Below are positions 45,095 through 53,433 of a DNA stretch of 64,000 bases, piece by piece. The DNA is from Microcoleus vaginatus_C (GTDB taxonomy: Bacteria > Cyanobacteriota > Cyanobacteriia > Cyanobacteriales > Microcoleaceae). The position numbers were made by a program, and so were the translations under genes. The stretch is from the NCBI GenBank assembly GCA_040004035.1, contig JAMPLN010000003.1; one strand, 5' to 3'. Under the pieces are notes generated by a model that saw only the letters and a program-made list of their open reading frames with translations, ran no database searches and had not been told where the DNA came from. The number at the start of each line of letters is the position of its first letter. Within the stretch, counting starts at the first letter, position 1.

Positions 45095-45382
45095 ATGTTC
45101 AACGTAGTAAAAGCTTTCGGCTCGATTTTCTCCACCCAAGGATACAGCGGCGCTAACAATATGCTCATCAAAAATTACGTCAACACCAATTTTAACTACT
45201 TCAACGAAGAAGCAGTCGTTGATGAATCGATTTACCCGAATCAAACAGGTCGCGTCCGCTTCCAAGGTAGCTGGTGGCCCGCACGTTGCGATCGCCAAAT
45301 CACCCTCACACCGGGAGACACGGTTTATGTCATCGGCGTTGACAACATCACTTTGTTAGTTTCCCTGGCTCCTGCAGACTAA
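45095..45382 (+). CDS. NfeD-like OB-fold protein, copy 1
   Basis: 95 residues, no membrane segment. The C-terminal 60 residues (PNQTGRVRFQGSWWPARCDR, then TPGDTVYVIGVDNITLLV) match the NfeD C-terminal OB-fold domain, a five-stranded barrel found at the end of membrane-protease partners. Here it occurs alone with a 30-residue N-terminal extension opening FNVVKAFGSIFST. NfeD proteins usually work with stomatin-like proteins; none is nearby. Downstream is a second copy differing mainly in residues 16-32. An AGGAG ribosome site precedes the ATG. A soluble or peripheral binding role is likely. Confidence 0.75.
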   Translation: MFNVVKAFGSIFSTQGYSGANNMLIKNYVNTNFNYFNEEAVVDESIYPNQTGRVRFQGSWWPARCDRQITLTPGDTVYVIGVDNITLLVSLAPAD

Positions 45383-45495
45383 ATCAGAGCATGAACAACC
45401 TGGCAATCAATTTCAACCAGGAAATGCTACTTTTCAAAGAGCTTCAAATAGGCGATTAAACTTCGATATATATTAACACAAAAGGAGTCAACAAA

Positions 45496-45783
45496 ATGTT
45501 TAACGTAGTAAAAGCTTTCGGTTCTATTTTTTCCTCTCAAACCTACAGCACAGAAAACAATCTCTTAATGGATAACTACATCAACACCAATTTTAACTAC
45601 TTCAACGAAGAAGCAGTCGTCGATGAATCGATTTACCCGAATCAAACAGGTCGCGTCCGCTTCCAAGGTAGCTGGTGGCCCGCACGGTGCGATCGCCAAA
45701 TCACCCTCACACCGGGAGACACGGTTTATGTCATCGGCGTTGACAACATCACTCTGTTAGTTTCCCTCGCTCCGGCAGACTAA
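45496..45783 (+). CDS. NfeD-like OB-fold protein, copy 2
   Basis: 95 residues, identical to copy 1 from about residue 33 onwards (including the R-V-R-F-Q-G-S-W-W-P-A-R core). It differs at the N-terminal part (SQTYSTENNLLMDNYI against TQGYSGANNMLIKNYV). AAAGGAG lies before the ATG. The two genes are 113 bases apart and are followed by one strong terminator, so they form a small operon. The protected C-terminal identity with only synonymous or rare base changes suggests recent duplication or gene conversion. Function unknown beyond the domain. Confidence 0.75.
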   Translation: MFNVVKAFGSIFSSQTYSTENNLLMDNYINTNFNYFNEEAVVDESIYPNQTGRVRFQGSWWPARCDRQITLTPGDTVYVIGVDNITLLVSLAPAD

Positions 45784-45811
45784 ACTAGAAAGTAATCTCA
45801 ACTTTTTCACT

Positions 45812-45850
45812 GTCTGAGCCCCGACTTATTGAATAAGTCGGGGCTCAGAC
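45812..45850 (+). terminator. Rho-independent terminator after the NfeD-like pair
   Basis: A nearly perfect 19-base stem: GTCTGAGCCCCGACTTATT (45812-45830) pairs with its complement 45832-45850, followed by TATTTTGTTTTTT. Very stable; it ends the NfeD-like operon. Confidence 0.9.
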
Positions 45851-45899
45851 TATTTTGTTTTTTAGTGGCAACTTGGCTTAAATATCCCCTTTATTTCTT

Positions 45900-45946
45900 A
45901 GCCCGCGGAGGCGGGCATTGTTTGTGTAGTAGCGGTTTCAACCGCC
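45900..45946. repeat. Interspersed repeat (family B)
   Basis: CCCGCGGAGGCGGGC hairpin, then TTTGTGTAG and AGCGGTTTCAACCGCC hairpin. A close copy lies at 55877-55924 before pntA. Two hairpins joined by a TGTGTAG linker are its hallmark. Confidence 0.8.
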
Positions 45947-45975
45947 GAATTATAAAGGAGGTAAGCGGTTGTACA

Positions 45976-47106
45976 CTAAAATAAAATGGCATTTTTGAGA
46001 GCTTGTTTGTTGAGGCGATCGCCGAGTTGAGATTCGCTACTTTCTCCGCTGACTGCTGCTTTTTCTGATGCCTTAGCCGGCGGTAGTGGTTCGAGCAGTT
46101 TGGCTTGAGCTTCCTGAATTGAAGGGTAATTTTCAGCCCAGGATGAAATCGCTTCTGAAAGGACATCGATCTCATCGGATAAGGGTTCAATTAGCTGGGC
46201 TAGTTCGGTTAATTGTTCGGCCCCGAAGAGCGATCGCTGCTGAGTTAATAGTTCGATAAACGAGTCGATATTTTGTTCGGGGAGTGACATCGATTCCCGT
46301 TGGATTTTGTTAATTGTTTGCCGAACAAATTCGAGAGACAAATCTAATAATTGCGCGATCGTCTCTAAATTCATTCCAAACGCTATCATCCGACGAATGG
46401 CTTCTAACTTCGCCTGCCGTTCACCTTGTTCGAGTCCTTCTTCTAAACCTTCTTGCTTGACTTCCTGGTAAAATCGAGTTTGTCTGAGTTCGCTTAAATT
46501 CAACATGGCGGCAATTTCCTCGCGGCTTTTCTGGGGGAGTTTGTAGACGATAATTGTTTCGATTAGGTTAATTAAATCGCGTAGAACGGTTGGATCGGAC
46601 AACTGTTGTCGGGCCATTGCGATCGACTGCCGTGCTTGTTCTGCTGCTGTCTCTGCTGGCTCGATTACCAGTTTAACAACTTTCACTCCGAGCGATCGAT
46701 CTGCGGCTTCTGGCAATTCATCGAGGTAAATCCGTTGGACGCGCTGACTGGTTAAGAGTTCTTGAAATTGCAGCATCTGTTCGTGTTCGATGCGGCGATT
46801 GGGATAGATGACAACCACGCGCCAAGGATTAACGGGTTTGTATTGTCGCAGGTAGAGAAAGAGTTCGCCAAAGATGCGGTAGTACAAGTCGGCATCGGGT
46901 TGAAACTGAACTTCAGCCAAGTAAAATGGTTTTTCAGGTTCTTCGGTTTTGGGGAGAAATAACCCGTCGATGCGGAATGCGAGTTGTTTGATTTCGCGGG
47001 AGGTGAATTCATAGGCGGTGGCTGCGTCTGGAGGGCGATCGATCAGTTCAAAGAAGAAGCTGGGAAATTCTTGAAACAGGCTGTAGAAAATGGTGTCTGT
47101 TTTCAT
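45976..47106 (-). CDS. Rpn family nuclease (DUF2887)
   Basis: 376 residues. The N-terminal 130 residues hold the DUF2887/Rpn nuclease core of PD-(D/E)xK type: FRIDGLFLPKTEEPEKPFYL with the catalytic Asp, AEVQFQPDADLYYRIFGELF with the E-x-Q pair, and 'WRVVVIYPNRRIEHE'. The C-terminal half is helical and charged ('YQEVKQEGLEEGLEQGERQAK', ending near a DUF4351-like IRRMIAFGMNLETIAQLLDL segment). Rpn proteins promote recombination in E. coli through DNA cleavage and are expanded in cyanobacteria. No transposon ends were found around it. A PFYLAEVQFQ core with intact acids argues that it is active. Confidence 0.85.
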   Translation of the reverse strand: MKTDTIFYSLFQEFPSFFFELIDRPPDAATAYEFTSREIKQLAFRIDGLFLPKTEEPEKPFYLAEVQFQPDADLYYRIFGELFLYLRQYKPVNPWRVVVIYPNRRIEHEQMLQFQELLTSQRVQRIYLDELPEAADRSLGVKVVKLVIEPAETAAEQARQSIAMARQQLSDPTVLRDLINLIETIIVYKLPQKSREEIAAMLNLSELRQTRFYQEVKQEGLEEGLEQGERQAKLEAIRRMIAFGMNLETIAQLLDLSLEFVRQTINKIQRESMSLPEQNIDSFIELLTQQRSLFGAEQLTELAQLIEPLSDEIDVLSEAISSWAENYPSIQEAQAKLLEPLPPAKASEKAAVSGESSESQLGDRLNKQALKNAILF

Positions 47107-47393
47107 GAGTTGTCGATGCGAATCGCAGATGGGTACTATACCATGCCAAGAGAGAACTATGACGAACCGATCGCCTTTTTGAATTTTTTCGCAAAGGCGA
47201 TCGCTAATTTCTATAATTATTTGCTTGAGCGGTCATGCGAGGATGGAAATTATTTTGGTTTTAAGAATTTGTATTCATAAAAAAATGTCTACCTTCGATC
47301 GAGATAGACAATTTCCAATTATTGCTGGTTGTAGATAGATTAACGAATTGACTTTCCGAGCAAAATGGGTTGGTTCTACAGCCAAATGACTTA

Positions 47394-47951
47394 CTACTTT
47401 TGATAACCTAGTCGCTTCCTTATGAATATAGTCTCTTTTGTTGCAGGACAGGCATTGGGTTGCAGGACAGTAACCGCAACATATACTGGATCATCTAGCA
47501 GGAAGTCGCAGGCAAATTCCTTTCCTCGCGAAATGAGTGCAGATTTACCGGCAGGAGAGATTAGATACACATATGCATCATTAGCAACAGTTATGGATAC
47601 CCCTACTGAGATGAAGTCTTTGACGTATTTGGGTATATCTTGGGATGCCTCCTCTTCAATTTTCGTTCGTGGTGTTGGTTGTACAGCAGAATGACTTACT
47701 AATTGTGATAACTTAGTCGGGTCTTTATGGATAGAGTCAGTTATTTGCTTTGTCGTCTCTAGGGTAATCAAATCAATGGCTCTGTCATCTACAACAGCCT
47801 TAGTGATAGGTTGCCATATATTTTTAACAAGTGAAATGGCTTGTTTAAAAGACCGTGGAATCTGTTTCCCAGAGATAGCCTCTGCTGGAAAGGAGAAAGT
47901 TAACACAGAGCCTGCCATCAAAAGTGCGCCTAAATACTGCTTAAGTTTCAT
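47394..47951 (-). CDS. Putative secreted protein, unknown
   Basis: 185 residues. A clear signal peptide (KLKQYLGALLMAGSVLTFSF, cleavage near 'AEAISG') directs export. The mature part is helical in its first half ('FKQAISLVKNIWQPITKAVV') and has three cysteines (CDF, and NACPAT near the C-terminus). No family is recognised. It starts 112 bases after the NACHT gene ends, on the same strand, so it could be a third member of that transcript, although secretion does not fit an internal immune role. The C-terminus (IRKRLGYQK) is basic. Confidence 0.55.
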   Translation of the reverse strand: MKLKQYLGALLMAGSVLTFSFPAEAISGKQIPRSFKQAISLVKNIWQPITKAVVDDRAIDLITLETTKQITDSIHKDPTKLSQLVSHSAVQPTPRTKIEEEASQDIPKYVKDFISVGVSITVANDAYVYLISPAGKSALISRGKEFACDFLLDDPVYVAVTVLQPNACPATKETIFIRKRLGYQK

Positions 47952-48063
47952 CTTTACCTCACTTTTCGCTTAATCTACGTTATAAAAACAGCACACCTGG
48001 TAGTTTTTATTATAATGAATATTTTACATTGCTGTCTACCTATATTACCCACATTCTGCACCC

Positions 48064-50082
48064 TCAACTGGCACAATCGGTTTCCTCAGTATTTGGGGCC
48101 ATCTCTATATCGTGGAGTATAGCAAAGCACTCCCTTAATGGGGAGTGAATAAACTCATAGCCACCACCGACTGGCTGGAGCAATTTTAGTTTTACAGCAT
48201 AGTTCAGAACTTTGGCATAGTTGCACGGATGCCCCTTACAACGAAGAATCAAACGTAGGATGAAATGCTGAATACATGTCGTTAAACACCCATTAAAAAG
48301 GGCAACTATTAATCCCATCCATAGAAAAAACCTTAATAGAGCTAGAAATTGTGAGAAAAACAAGTCCGGTGTTTGAATTAACTGAAGAGAAAGAACAGCA
48401 GGAAAAATGATAGCAATACCTCCCACCATGCAAACTACATTGATGGCTGCATTCCAAATTCCTTGATTGGAAGTATTTTTTTTTCTTCTCCCGAACCAAC
48501 TTAAGTTTAGGTAATTGCCAAATGTAGCATTTACTATGTTTTTTTCAAAAACCTTTATTTTTTGGGGGAAACTAGCTGCTACTGCAATAACCCCACTCAC
48601 AATTATACCGAAAACCCAATCTGAAATATCGAGATTCCTCTTAGTATAATAAATGAAGCCTATGCGGGGTATTAATAAAATTAAAAATATGCTTAGTGCA
48701 ACAAGTAAAACATACCACTTCCTAGTTCCACGAGGTAGCCAAGAAGGCTGCATTTTTTCAATAAAGAATTCGGTTTTACTGTGGGTTTGTAATTGCTTAG
48801 CAAGCCATATAAGCAAGCCTATCGTTCTTGTTTGTTTCTTCAAATCATTTTTTTCTGGTTGCAAACACGATTGCATATAATATAATACTGATAAATATGG
48901 TTGACGATGTTCCAAAGAATTGAAATTATTCAATTTATCAATTATTGGTTTCATAGCATCATATACTTTTTTAAGGAAAAGCGGTCGTCGCAGTACATTT
49001 AGTAATTTATCGAATTCATCGTGATCTTGTCTTTCTAGAGTGTTCAAAAATTCAAGGAAAAGAGGTTGTTCCTGTCCATCTCGTGATTTCTCGGGATTTT
49101 TGTCTTGTATATTTTGCAAAATTTCTTTTCTGAGTTCCCTGTCTCTATCCGCTAAATATTGTTCAATTTGTGCCTTGCTGAGATCTTTTAAGTAAATTGC
49201 CCTATTCAGTTGTAGTTTAACATCTAAAGTTGCGTATTCCTGCAGACGACTACATATTACTAAGCAAGGAGGAGACCAGCGTGGCTTGTCAGTAAAATGT
49301 TCGCCTGCTTTTAATAGCTTATTAATTGCTTGTATCCAATCTATTCGGTGATTTGATTCTAATTCATCGAAACTATCTAGCATTAACAAAATCTTACGAT
49401 TAATTAATAAATATTTCAAATTTTCTTGATGAATTCCGCAAGGATACTCTTTCTCCACTGCTTCCACCAACCAATCAATCATGTCAATCATGGTTTTTGG
49501 CTCTTTTTTCCCAGACAAAAATTTCAGGAAAACTGGAATTGGATAATTGCCTTTGTCGAGCAATTCTCGTGCTAGCAAAAGCATAGTCGTTGTTTTTCCC
49601 GAGCCTGGTTCACCTAAAATAAGAAGTGTTTTTGCATCTTCAAATATTTTAAAGATGCTCATATTATCCGGTATTTCTCCTTCGTACCTACTGAGATATA
49701 CACGGTCAGGGTGGTCTACTTGTTCTTGCTGCCATTTCTTATATAGGTTGATTGGCTCAACATTTTCCGGTAATTCTTTTAGAAGTTCCTCAATTCTTTC
49801 TCGCACCCGTTCCCGTAACTCCTTTTCGTCCGAAAGTTTTTTGGCAAGCTGAATCTTACGAACCAAGGCGTCAAGGGCTTCATCGTTCCAAGTGTAGCAA
49901 ATTTTATCGCCTATATATATCTCTTTCCCTTCACCGATATTAATGTTGTACTTACCCAGTTGAATGGATAGTTGGCGCTCGCCATCCTCAAGTTGCTGAC
50001 GTAGAATATTCATATCCTCATCAGTTTGTTGTCCCTTTTCAATCCGATTCAGAATTTGTTTGAGATTTTCAGAAAGTGCCAT
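48064..50082 (-). CDS. NACHT-type NTPase with effector-association N-terminus and membrane C-terminus
   Basis: 672 residues. Residues 1-65 form a short leader: a helix (LNRIEKGQQTDEDMNILRQQ) then LGKYNINIGEGKEIYIGDKI (42-61), a Gly/Asp motif of the effector-associated type. The NACHT NTPase covers about 140-400: Walker A GEPGSGKT (157-164), Walker B 'ILLMLDSFDEL' (about 230-240), ICSRLQEY sensor and 'RRPLFLKKVYDAM' winged part. From about 455 there are four membrane helices, ending with an amphipathic tail ('GGGYEFIHSPLRECFAILHD'). This plan (adaptor, NACHT, membrane effector) is used by bacterial NLR-like defence proteins. It follows the caspase-like gene by 184 bases on the same strand. The membrane segment might itself be the killing effector. 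Confidence 0.82.
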   Translation of the reverse strand: MALSENLKQILNRIEKGQQTDEDMNILRQQLEDGERQLSIQLGKYNINIGEGKEIYIGDKICYTWNDEALDALVRKIQLAKKLSDEKELRERVRERIEELLKELPENVEPINLYKKWQQEQVDHPDRVYLSRYEGEIPDNMSIFKIFEDAKTLLILGEPGSGKTTTMLLLARELLDKGNYPIPVFLKFLSGKKEPKTMIDMIDWLVEAVEKEYPCGIHQENLKYLLINRKILLMLDSFDELESNHRIDWIQAINKLLKAGEHFTDKPRWSPPCLVICSRLQEYATLDVKLQLNRAIYLKDLSKAQIEQYLADRDRELRKEILQNIQDKNPEKSRDGQEQPLFLEFLNTLERQDHDEFDKLLNVLRRPLFLKKVYDAMKPIIDKLNNFNSLEHRQPYLSVLYYMQSCLQPEKNDLKKQTRTIGLLIWLAKQLQTHSKTEFFIEKMQPSWLPRGTRKWYVLLVALSIFLILLIPRIGFIYYTKRNLDISDWVFGIIVSGVIAVAASFPQKIKVFEKNIVNATFGNYLNLSWFGRRKKNTSNQGIWNAAINVVCMVGGIAIIFPAVLSLQLIQTPDLFFSQFLALLRFFLWMGLIVALFNGCLTTCIQHFILRLILRCKGHPCNYAKVLNYAVKLKLLQPVGGGYEFIHSPLRECFAILHDIEMAPNTEETDCAS

Positions 50083-50213
50083 TTTGAAGCCTAGTTTGAG
50101 TGGATTGCGATCGCCTTAAAGTTTTTATTCTTGACTCTGCTTTGTCATTCAGAAAATCAGCTTATAAAAGCTGTTTTACATTTAAACTGTGTGTCAAAAA
50201 TCAATAAAACTAT

Positions 50214-50242
50214 TGTGGGACGGGCTTCTAGCCTGTCCCGAA
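50214..50242. repeat. Variant of family A palindrome
   Basis: TGTGGGACGGGCTTCTAGCC followed by TGTCCCGAA: same architecture as family A (GGGAC...GTCCC) with a different core. It lies between the NACHT and caspase genes and could attenuate their joint transcription. Confidence 0.55.
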
Positions 50243-50266
50243 TTTTAAATTTAAATGCGTAATAGC

Positions 50267-51235
50267 TTAAAAGTTATCACCAATGTGAAAATCTCGAACA
50301 TCTCGAACTTCATTGATATTGGTAATATATCTCCCGTACTGCTTAATATTCTGGGCAATTTGATTAATCTTCTGAGTCGATTCGGGCTTAACTTCCTCCC
50401 ACCCTTTATCCGGCAAACCCTTGCCCCCGCGAAGGTTGGCAATAATAAAATCACCTGCATCCATGTCGAAGTGAGGCGTTTGCTCGGCTCCATACAACTT
50501 ACGTGCAGTTTCAGGCACAGCTTTGCTCAAGTGATTCATTAAGTTAGATACCTTGATTTCCCGATCGCCGGGTTGGTTGGCCGCACCTTGCAATGCTTCC
50601 AGAAGATGGTAAGTATAAACACTACAAGAATCATCCTTAACCCAAGACACTTGGTCGCCTTCAGATGAGGTAAAAACCACCCGACCCTTCACCTGTTTAA
50701 TGGCATCAATTACCCCTTTCGATGGAGCAACGCGCTGAAAATCATCCAAAAATTTTGCATCAGCTTCCTCTGGATCTTTAGACGTTGCCATTCCTGCTGC
50801 ATGACAGCTATCAATTACAACTAGCAAGCGTTCAGCCTGAATTTCTCGTAATGCTTCAGTAAAAGCTTTCCCTGATAGCGCAGTATCCTCTAGTTTCCGA
50901 ATTTTCACGTCATGTTGTATCAGATAAAAGCTATTGTCATCCTTCTTGAACCAGCCATGACCTGAATAGTATACAAATATAGTAGCCTTTGGTTCTACTT
51001 CTGCCTTCTCTTTCAACCACTTCAAGCCATCTAAAATCCGAGCGCGAGTAGCCTCCTCATTATTCAGCACCAGGATATGCTCCCCATCATTAGGATAGGC
51101 GCATAACTCAGGATCGATCAGCGCCGCATAAATTGCTTGGGTATCTTTAACCGTCACAGGCAGAGACAAGGGCTGATAAGCACACTCCCCAACACCAACG
51201 AGCAACGCATAGCCTTGATTAAATAGTTCAGTCAT
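50267..51235 (-). CDS. Caspase-like (metacaspase, C14) protein paired with NACHT gene
   Basis: 322 residues. The caspase fold is complete: 'GYALLVGVGECAYQPLSLPV' strand, His93 in FVYYSGHGWF and Cys144 in VVIDSCHAAGMA, the catalytic dyad of C14 proteases. A 'VVFTSSEGDQVSWV' strand and 'SVYTYHLLEALQGAA' complete the domain by residue about 245. Residues about 285-322 are a low-complexity linker ending in YGRYITNINEVRDVRDFHIG and DNF, a short motif resembling residues 42-61 of the neighbouring NACHT protein. Such paired short motifs are known to couple sensors and effectors in bacteria. A cytosolic protease activated by the NACHT protein is the likely role; the substrate is unknown. Confidence 0.87.
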   Translation of the reverse strand: MTELFNQGYALLVGVGECAYQPLSLPVTVKDTQAIYAALIDPELCAYPNDGEHILVLNNEEATRARILDGLKWLKEKAEVEPKATIFVYYSGHGWFKKDDNSFYLIQHDVKIRKLEDTALSGKAFTEALREIQAERLLVVIDSCHAAGMATSKDPEEADAKFLDDFQRVAPSKGVIDAIKQVKGRVVFTSSEGDQVSWVKDDSCSVYTYHLLEALQGAANQPGDREIKVSNLMNHLSKAVPETARKLYGAEQTPHFDMDAGDFIIANLRGGKGLPDKGWEEVKPESTQKINQIAQNIKQYGRYITNINEVRDVRDFHIGDNF

Positions 51236-51425
51236 CTTTTTATCTCATTATCTGTACCAATCGAACTTTTGCAGTCTATCTGTAGAGCTCCCTAAAGATT
51301 AACATAACACAACTACCGGAAAAAGGCTTTCTGTTCTTCAGCTAAATCTTGAAAAAAATGCGGTATATCACCATGCAAATATATGGTTAAATAAGTTGAG
51401 ACACATACTAGCCATATTTAAACCA

Positions 51426-52304
51426 GTGAACTTTCAATCAGTCATTGCCACCTTAAACAAATTCTGGAGCGATCGAGGCTGCCTGATCGCCCAATCCTAC
51501 GACACAGAAAAAGGTGCAGGAACCATGAATCCCCACACCTTTCTCAGAGCAATCGGCCCCGAACCTTGGTCAGTCGCCTACATCGAACCCTGTCGCCGCC
51601 CCACCGACGGACGCTACGGCGAAAATCCCAACCGCTTCCAACATTACTATCAATATCAAGTTTTAATTAAACCCTCTCCTCCAAACATCCAAGACATCTA
51701 TTTAGACTCCCTCAGAGCATTAGGAATTAGCCCAGAAGACCACGACATTCGCTTCGTAGAAGACAACTGGGAATCGCCCACCCTGGGAGCTTGGGGCGTG
51801 GGCTGGGAAGTCTGGCTCGACGGCATGGAAATCACCCAATTTACCTACTTTCAACAGTGCGGTAGCATTGACTGTCGCCCCGTCTCCATTGAAATTACCT
51901 ACGGACTAGAACGCCTAGCAATGTATCTCCAAGAAGTCGATGCCATGACGAAAATTCAGTGGAAAGATGGCATAACTTACGGCGACGTTCACCTGCAAGG
52001 AGAAATAGAACAGTGTACTTATAACTTTGAAGCTTCCAATCCAGAATTGCTGTTTACTCTATTTGGATTGTACGAGCAAGAAGCCGAACAATTGACCAAA
52101 AAAGGATTGGTTTTGCCTAGTCTTGATTATGTGTTAAAATGTTCTCACACTTTCAATTTGCTCGATGCTAGAGGTGTGATTTCGGTAACGGAAAGAACTC
52201 GGTATATCACCAAAATTCGCAATTTGGCGCGGCGAGTTGCTCAGCTTTATTTGGAACAGCGCGAAAAGCTGGGTTTTCCTTTAGAAAAAACTGTAAAAGT
52301 TTGA
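51426..52304 (+). CDS. glyQ: Glycyl-tRNA synthetase alpha subunit
   Basis: 292 residues from GTG at 51426, where the protein begins VNFQSVIATLNKFW as in cyanobacterial GlyQ; a TTG 30 bases earlier would add ten atypical residues. It forms, with the beta subunit GlyS, the alpha2beta2 enzyme that charges tRNA-Gly. Class II motifs are clear: 'DTEKGAGTMNPHTFLRAIGP', 'CRRPTDGRYGENPNRFQHYY' and DIRFVEDNWESPTLGAWGVG, with ITYGLERLAMY as motif 3. The length is normal. The beta subunit gene is not in the window, as usual in cyanobacteria. Confidence 0.95.
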   Translation: MNFQSVIATLNKFWSDRGCLIAQSYDTEKGAGTMNPHTFLRAIGPEPWSVAYIEPCRRPTDGRYGENPNRFQHYYQYQVLIKPSPPNIQDIYLDSLRALGISPEDHDIRFVEDNWESPTLGAWGVGWEVWLDGMEITQFTYFQQCGSIDCRPVSIEITYGLERLAMYLQEVDAMTKIQWKDGITYGDVHLQGEIEQCTYNFEASNPELLFTLFGLYEQEAEQLTKKGLVLPSLDYVLKCSHTFNLLDARGVISVTERTRYITKIRNLARRVAQLYLEQREKLGFPLEKTVKV

Positions 52305-52316
52305 GTTTGAGTCGGA

Positions 52317-52440
52317 TTGTGGGGCGGGCATCTTGCCTGCCTTAAGAACGGGCAAGATGCCCGTTCCACAAAGAGTGAGTTGGATTGGGGAGTGGGCATC
52401 TTGCCTGCCTCAAGAACGGGCAAGATGCCCGTTCCACGAA
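52317..52440. repeat. Tandem pair of family A repeat units
   Basis: Two successive units of about 62 bases. Each combines GGGCATCTTGCCTGCC, an AAGAACGGGCAAGATGCCCG core and TTCCAC. The unit is the G/C-shifted version of family A. It lies between glyQ and the ABC ATPase gene, ending 22 bases before the latter's ATG. Confidence 0.8.
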
Positions 52441-52462
52441 AGCCATATTTTTAATTAATTAA

Positions 52463-53230
52463 ATGCCTAATTATTCGGAAAATAATACAGAAACAAATCC
52501 TCAACTGCGAATTGATAATGTTAGTTTAAAAACACCGATCGCCTCAAGTCATTTGTTGGAAAATATATCGTTTCAGATACACAAGGGATCTCGCGTGGCA
52601 ATTGTTGGCCCTTCAGGTGCGGGGAAAACAACGCTGTTGCGGTTGCTAAATCGGCTCAGCACTCCCACCAGCGGCTCGATTTATCTGGAAAATACAGAAT
52701 ATCGGCAAATACCTGCGATCGAACTCCGCAAACAAATCACCCTCATCCTGCAAGAATCCAAGCTTTTGGGAATGTCGGTGCGAGAAGCATTGGCTTATCC
52801 ATTGAAGCTGCGGGGGGTGGCTGCATCAAACATTGCTGAGAGAATTAGCGGGGCGATCGAACAACTGCACATACCCCAAGAATGGCTCAATCGCACCGAA
52901 TTGCAGCTTTCCACAGGCCAAAAACAGCTCGTGGCGATCGCCCGCGGCATCATCCTGCAACCAAAAATCTTGCTTTTAGACGAGCCCACATCCGCCCTAG
53001 ACGCAGGAAAAGCCGCCCACCTTTTGCAAGTATTGACACAGCTAACAAACGGCCAAACCACAATTGTAATGGTAAACCATCAATTAGAATTAGCCGAGCA
53101 ATTTAGCACGCGAATTCTGCATTTACAGCGCGGAAAGCTCATCGAAGATTTGCCCTCTCATCAAATAAATTGGGTGCAACTGCGGCAAAATTTAATCCAA
53201 GCAGAAGCAGAAGCCCAAGAAGAATGGTGA
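52463..53230 (+). CDS. ABC transporter ATP-binding protein
   Basis: 255 residues, a single nucleotide-binding domain. Walker A is GPSGAGKTTLLRLLNRL (about residues 50-66), the Q-loop is LILQESKLLG, the signature is LSTGQKQLVAIARGI, Walker B is ILLLDEPTSALD, and the H-loop is VMVNHQLE. The closest style is the FetA/YbbL-like class involved in iron or metal export, but the permease is not adjacent (an MFS gene lies downstream in the opposite strand). It probably works with a permease encoded elsewhere. The C-terminus (IQAEAEAQEEW) is acidic. It starts right after a repeat pair with no clear ribosome site. Confidence 0.85.
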   Translation: MPNYSENNTETNPQLRIDNVSLKTPIASSHLLENISFQIHKGSRVAIVGPSGAGKTTLLRLLNRLSTPTSGSIYLENTEYRQIPAIELRKQITLILQESKLLGMSVREALAYPLKLRGVAASNIAERISGAIEQLHIPQEWLNRTELQLSTGQKQLVAIARGIILQPKILLLDEPTSALDAGKAAHLLQVLTQLTNGQTTIVMVNHQLELAEQFSTRILHLQRGKLIEDLPSHQINWVQLRQNLIQAEAEAQEEW

Positions 53231-53286
53231 ACAAACTAAAAAACAATTTCTGCGACGGGTTGCGTAATTAATTTGGATGTTTTAAC

Positions 53287-53311
53287 CGCAGAGGGCGCAG
53301 AGGGCGCAGAG
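53287..53311. repeat. Nine-base tandem repeat (GCAGAGGGC)
   Basis: About 2.7 copies of GCAGAGGGC ending in GCAGAGAAAG, in the 203-base spacer between the ABC ATPase and MFS genes. The type is common in cyanobacterial spacers. Nothing else is recognised in the spacer. Confidence 0.6.
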
Positions 53312-53433
53312 AAAGAGAAGATAAGAGGGAAAGAGAGAAGTTTACAAATTGTTGAGGATTGCTAGACATACCGTCAGCTATTAGCTTTGGCAATGTTGTT
53401 TAATGTTGGCATTTGTGCTTTTACGCTAAATCG

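Larger units (their letters stand above)
45001..45783 (+). repeat. Tandem duplication, 401-bp period
   Basis: Two units with identical period (leader GGCAATCAAT at 45001 and 45402; ATG at 45095 and 45496). Each holds a leader and a 95-codon NfeD-like gene. The 3' 190 bases of the genes are almost identical, while the leader and first 30 codons have diverged. Confidence 0.9.

Noticed and set aside
46762..47280. Plus-strand frames within and upstream of the Rpn gene
   Set aside because: Reverse shadows of the nuclease gene; the one reaching the leader has no ribosome site.
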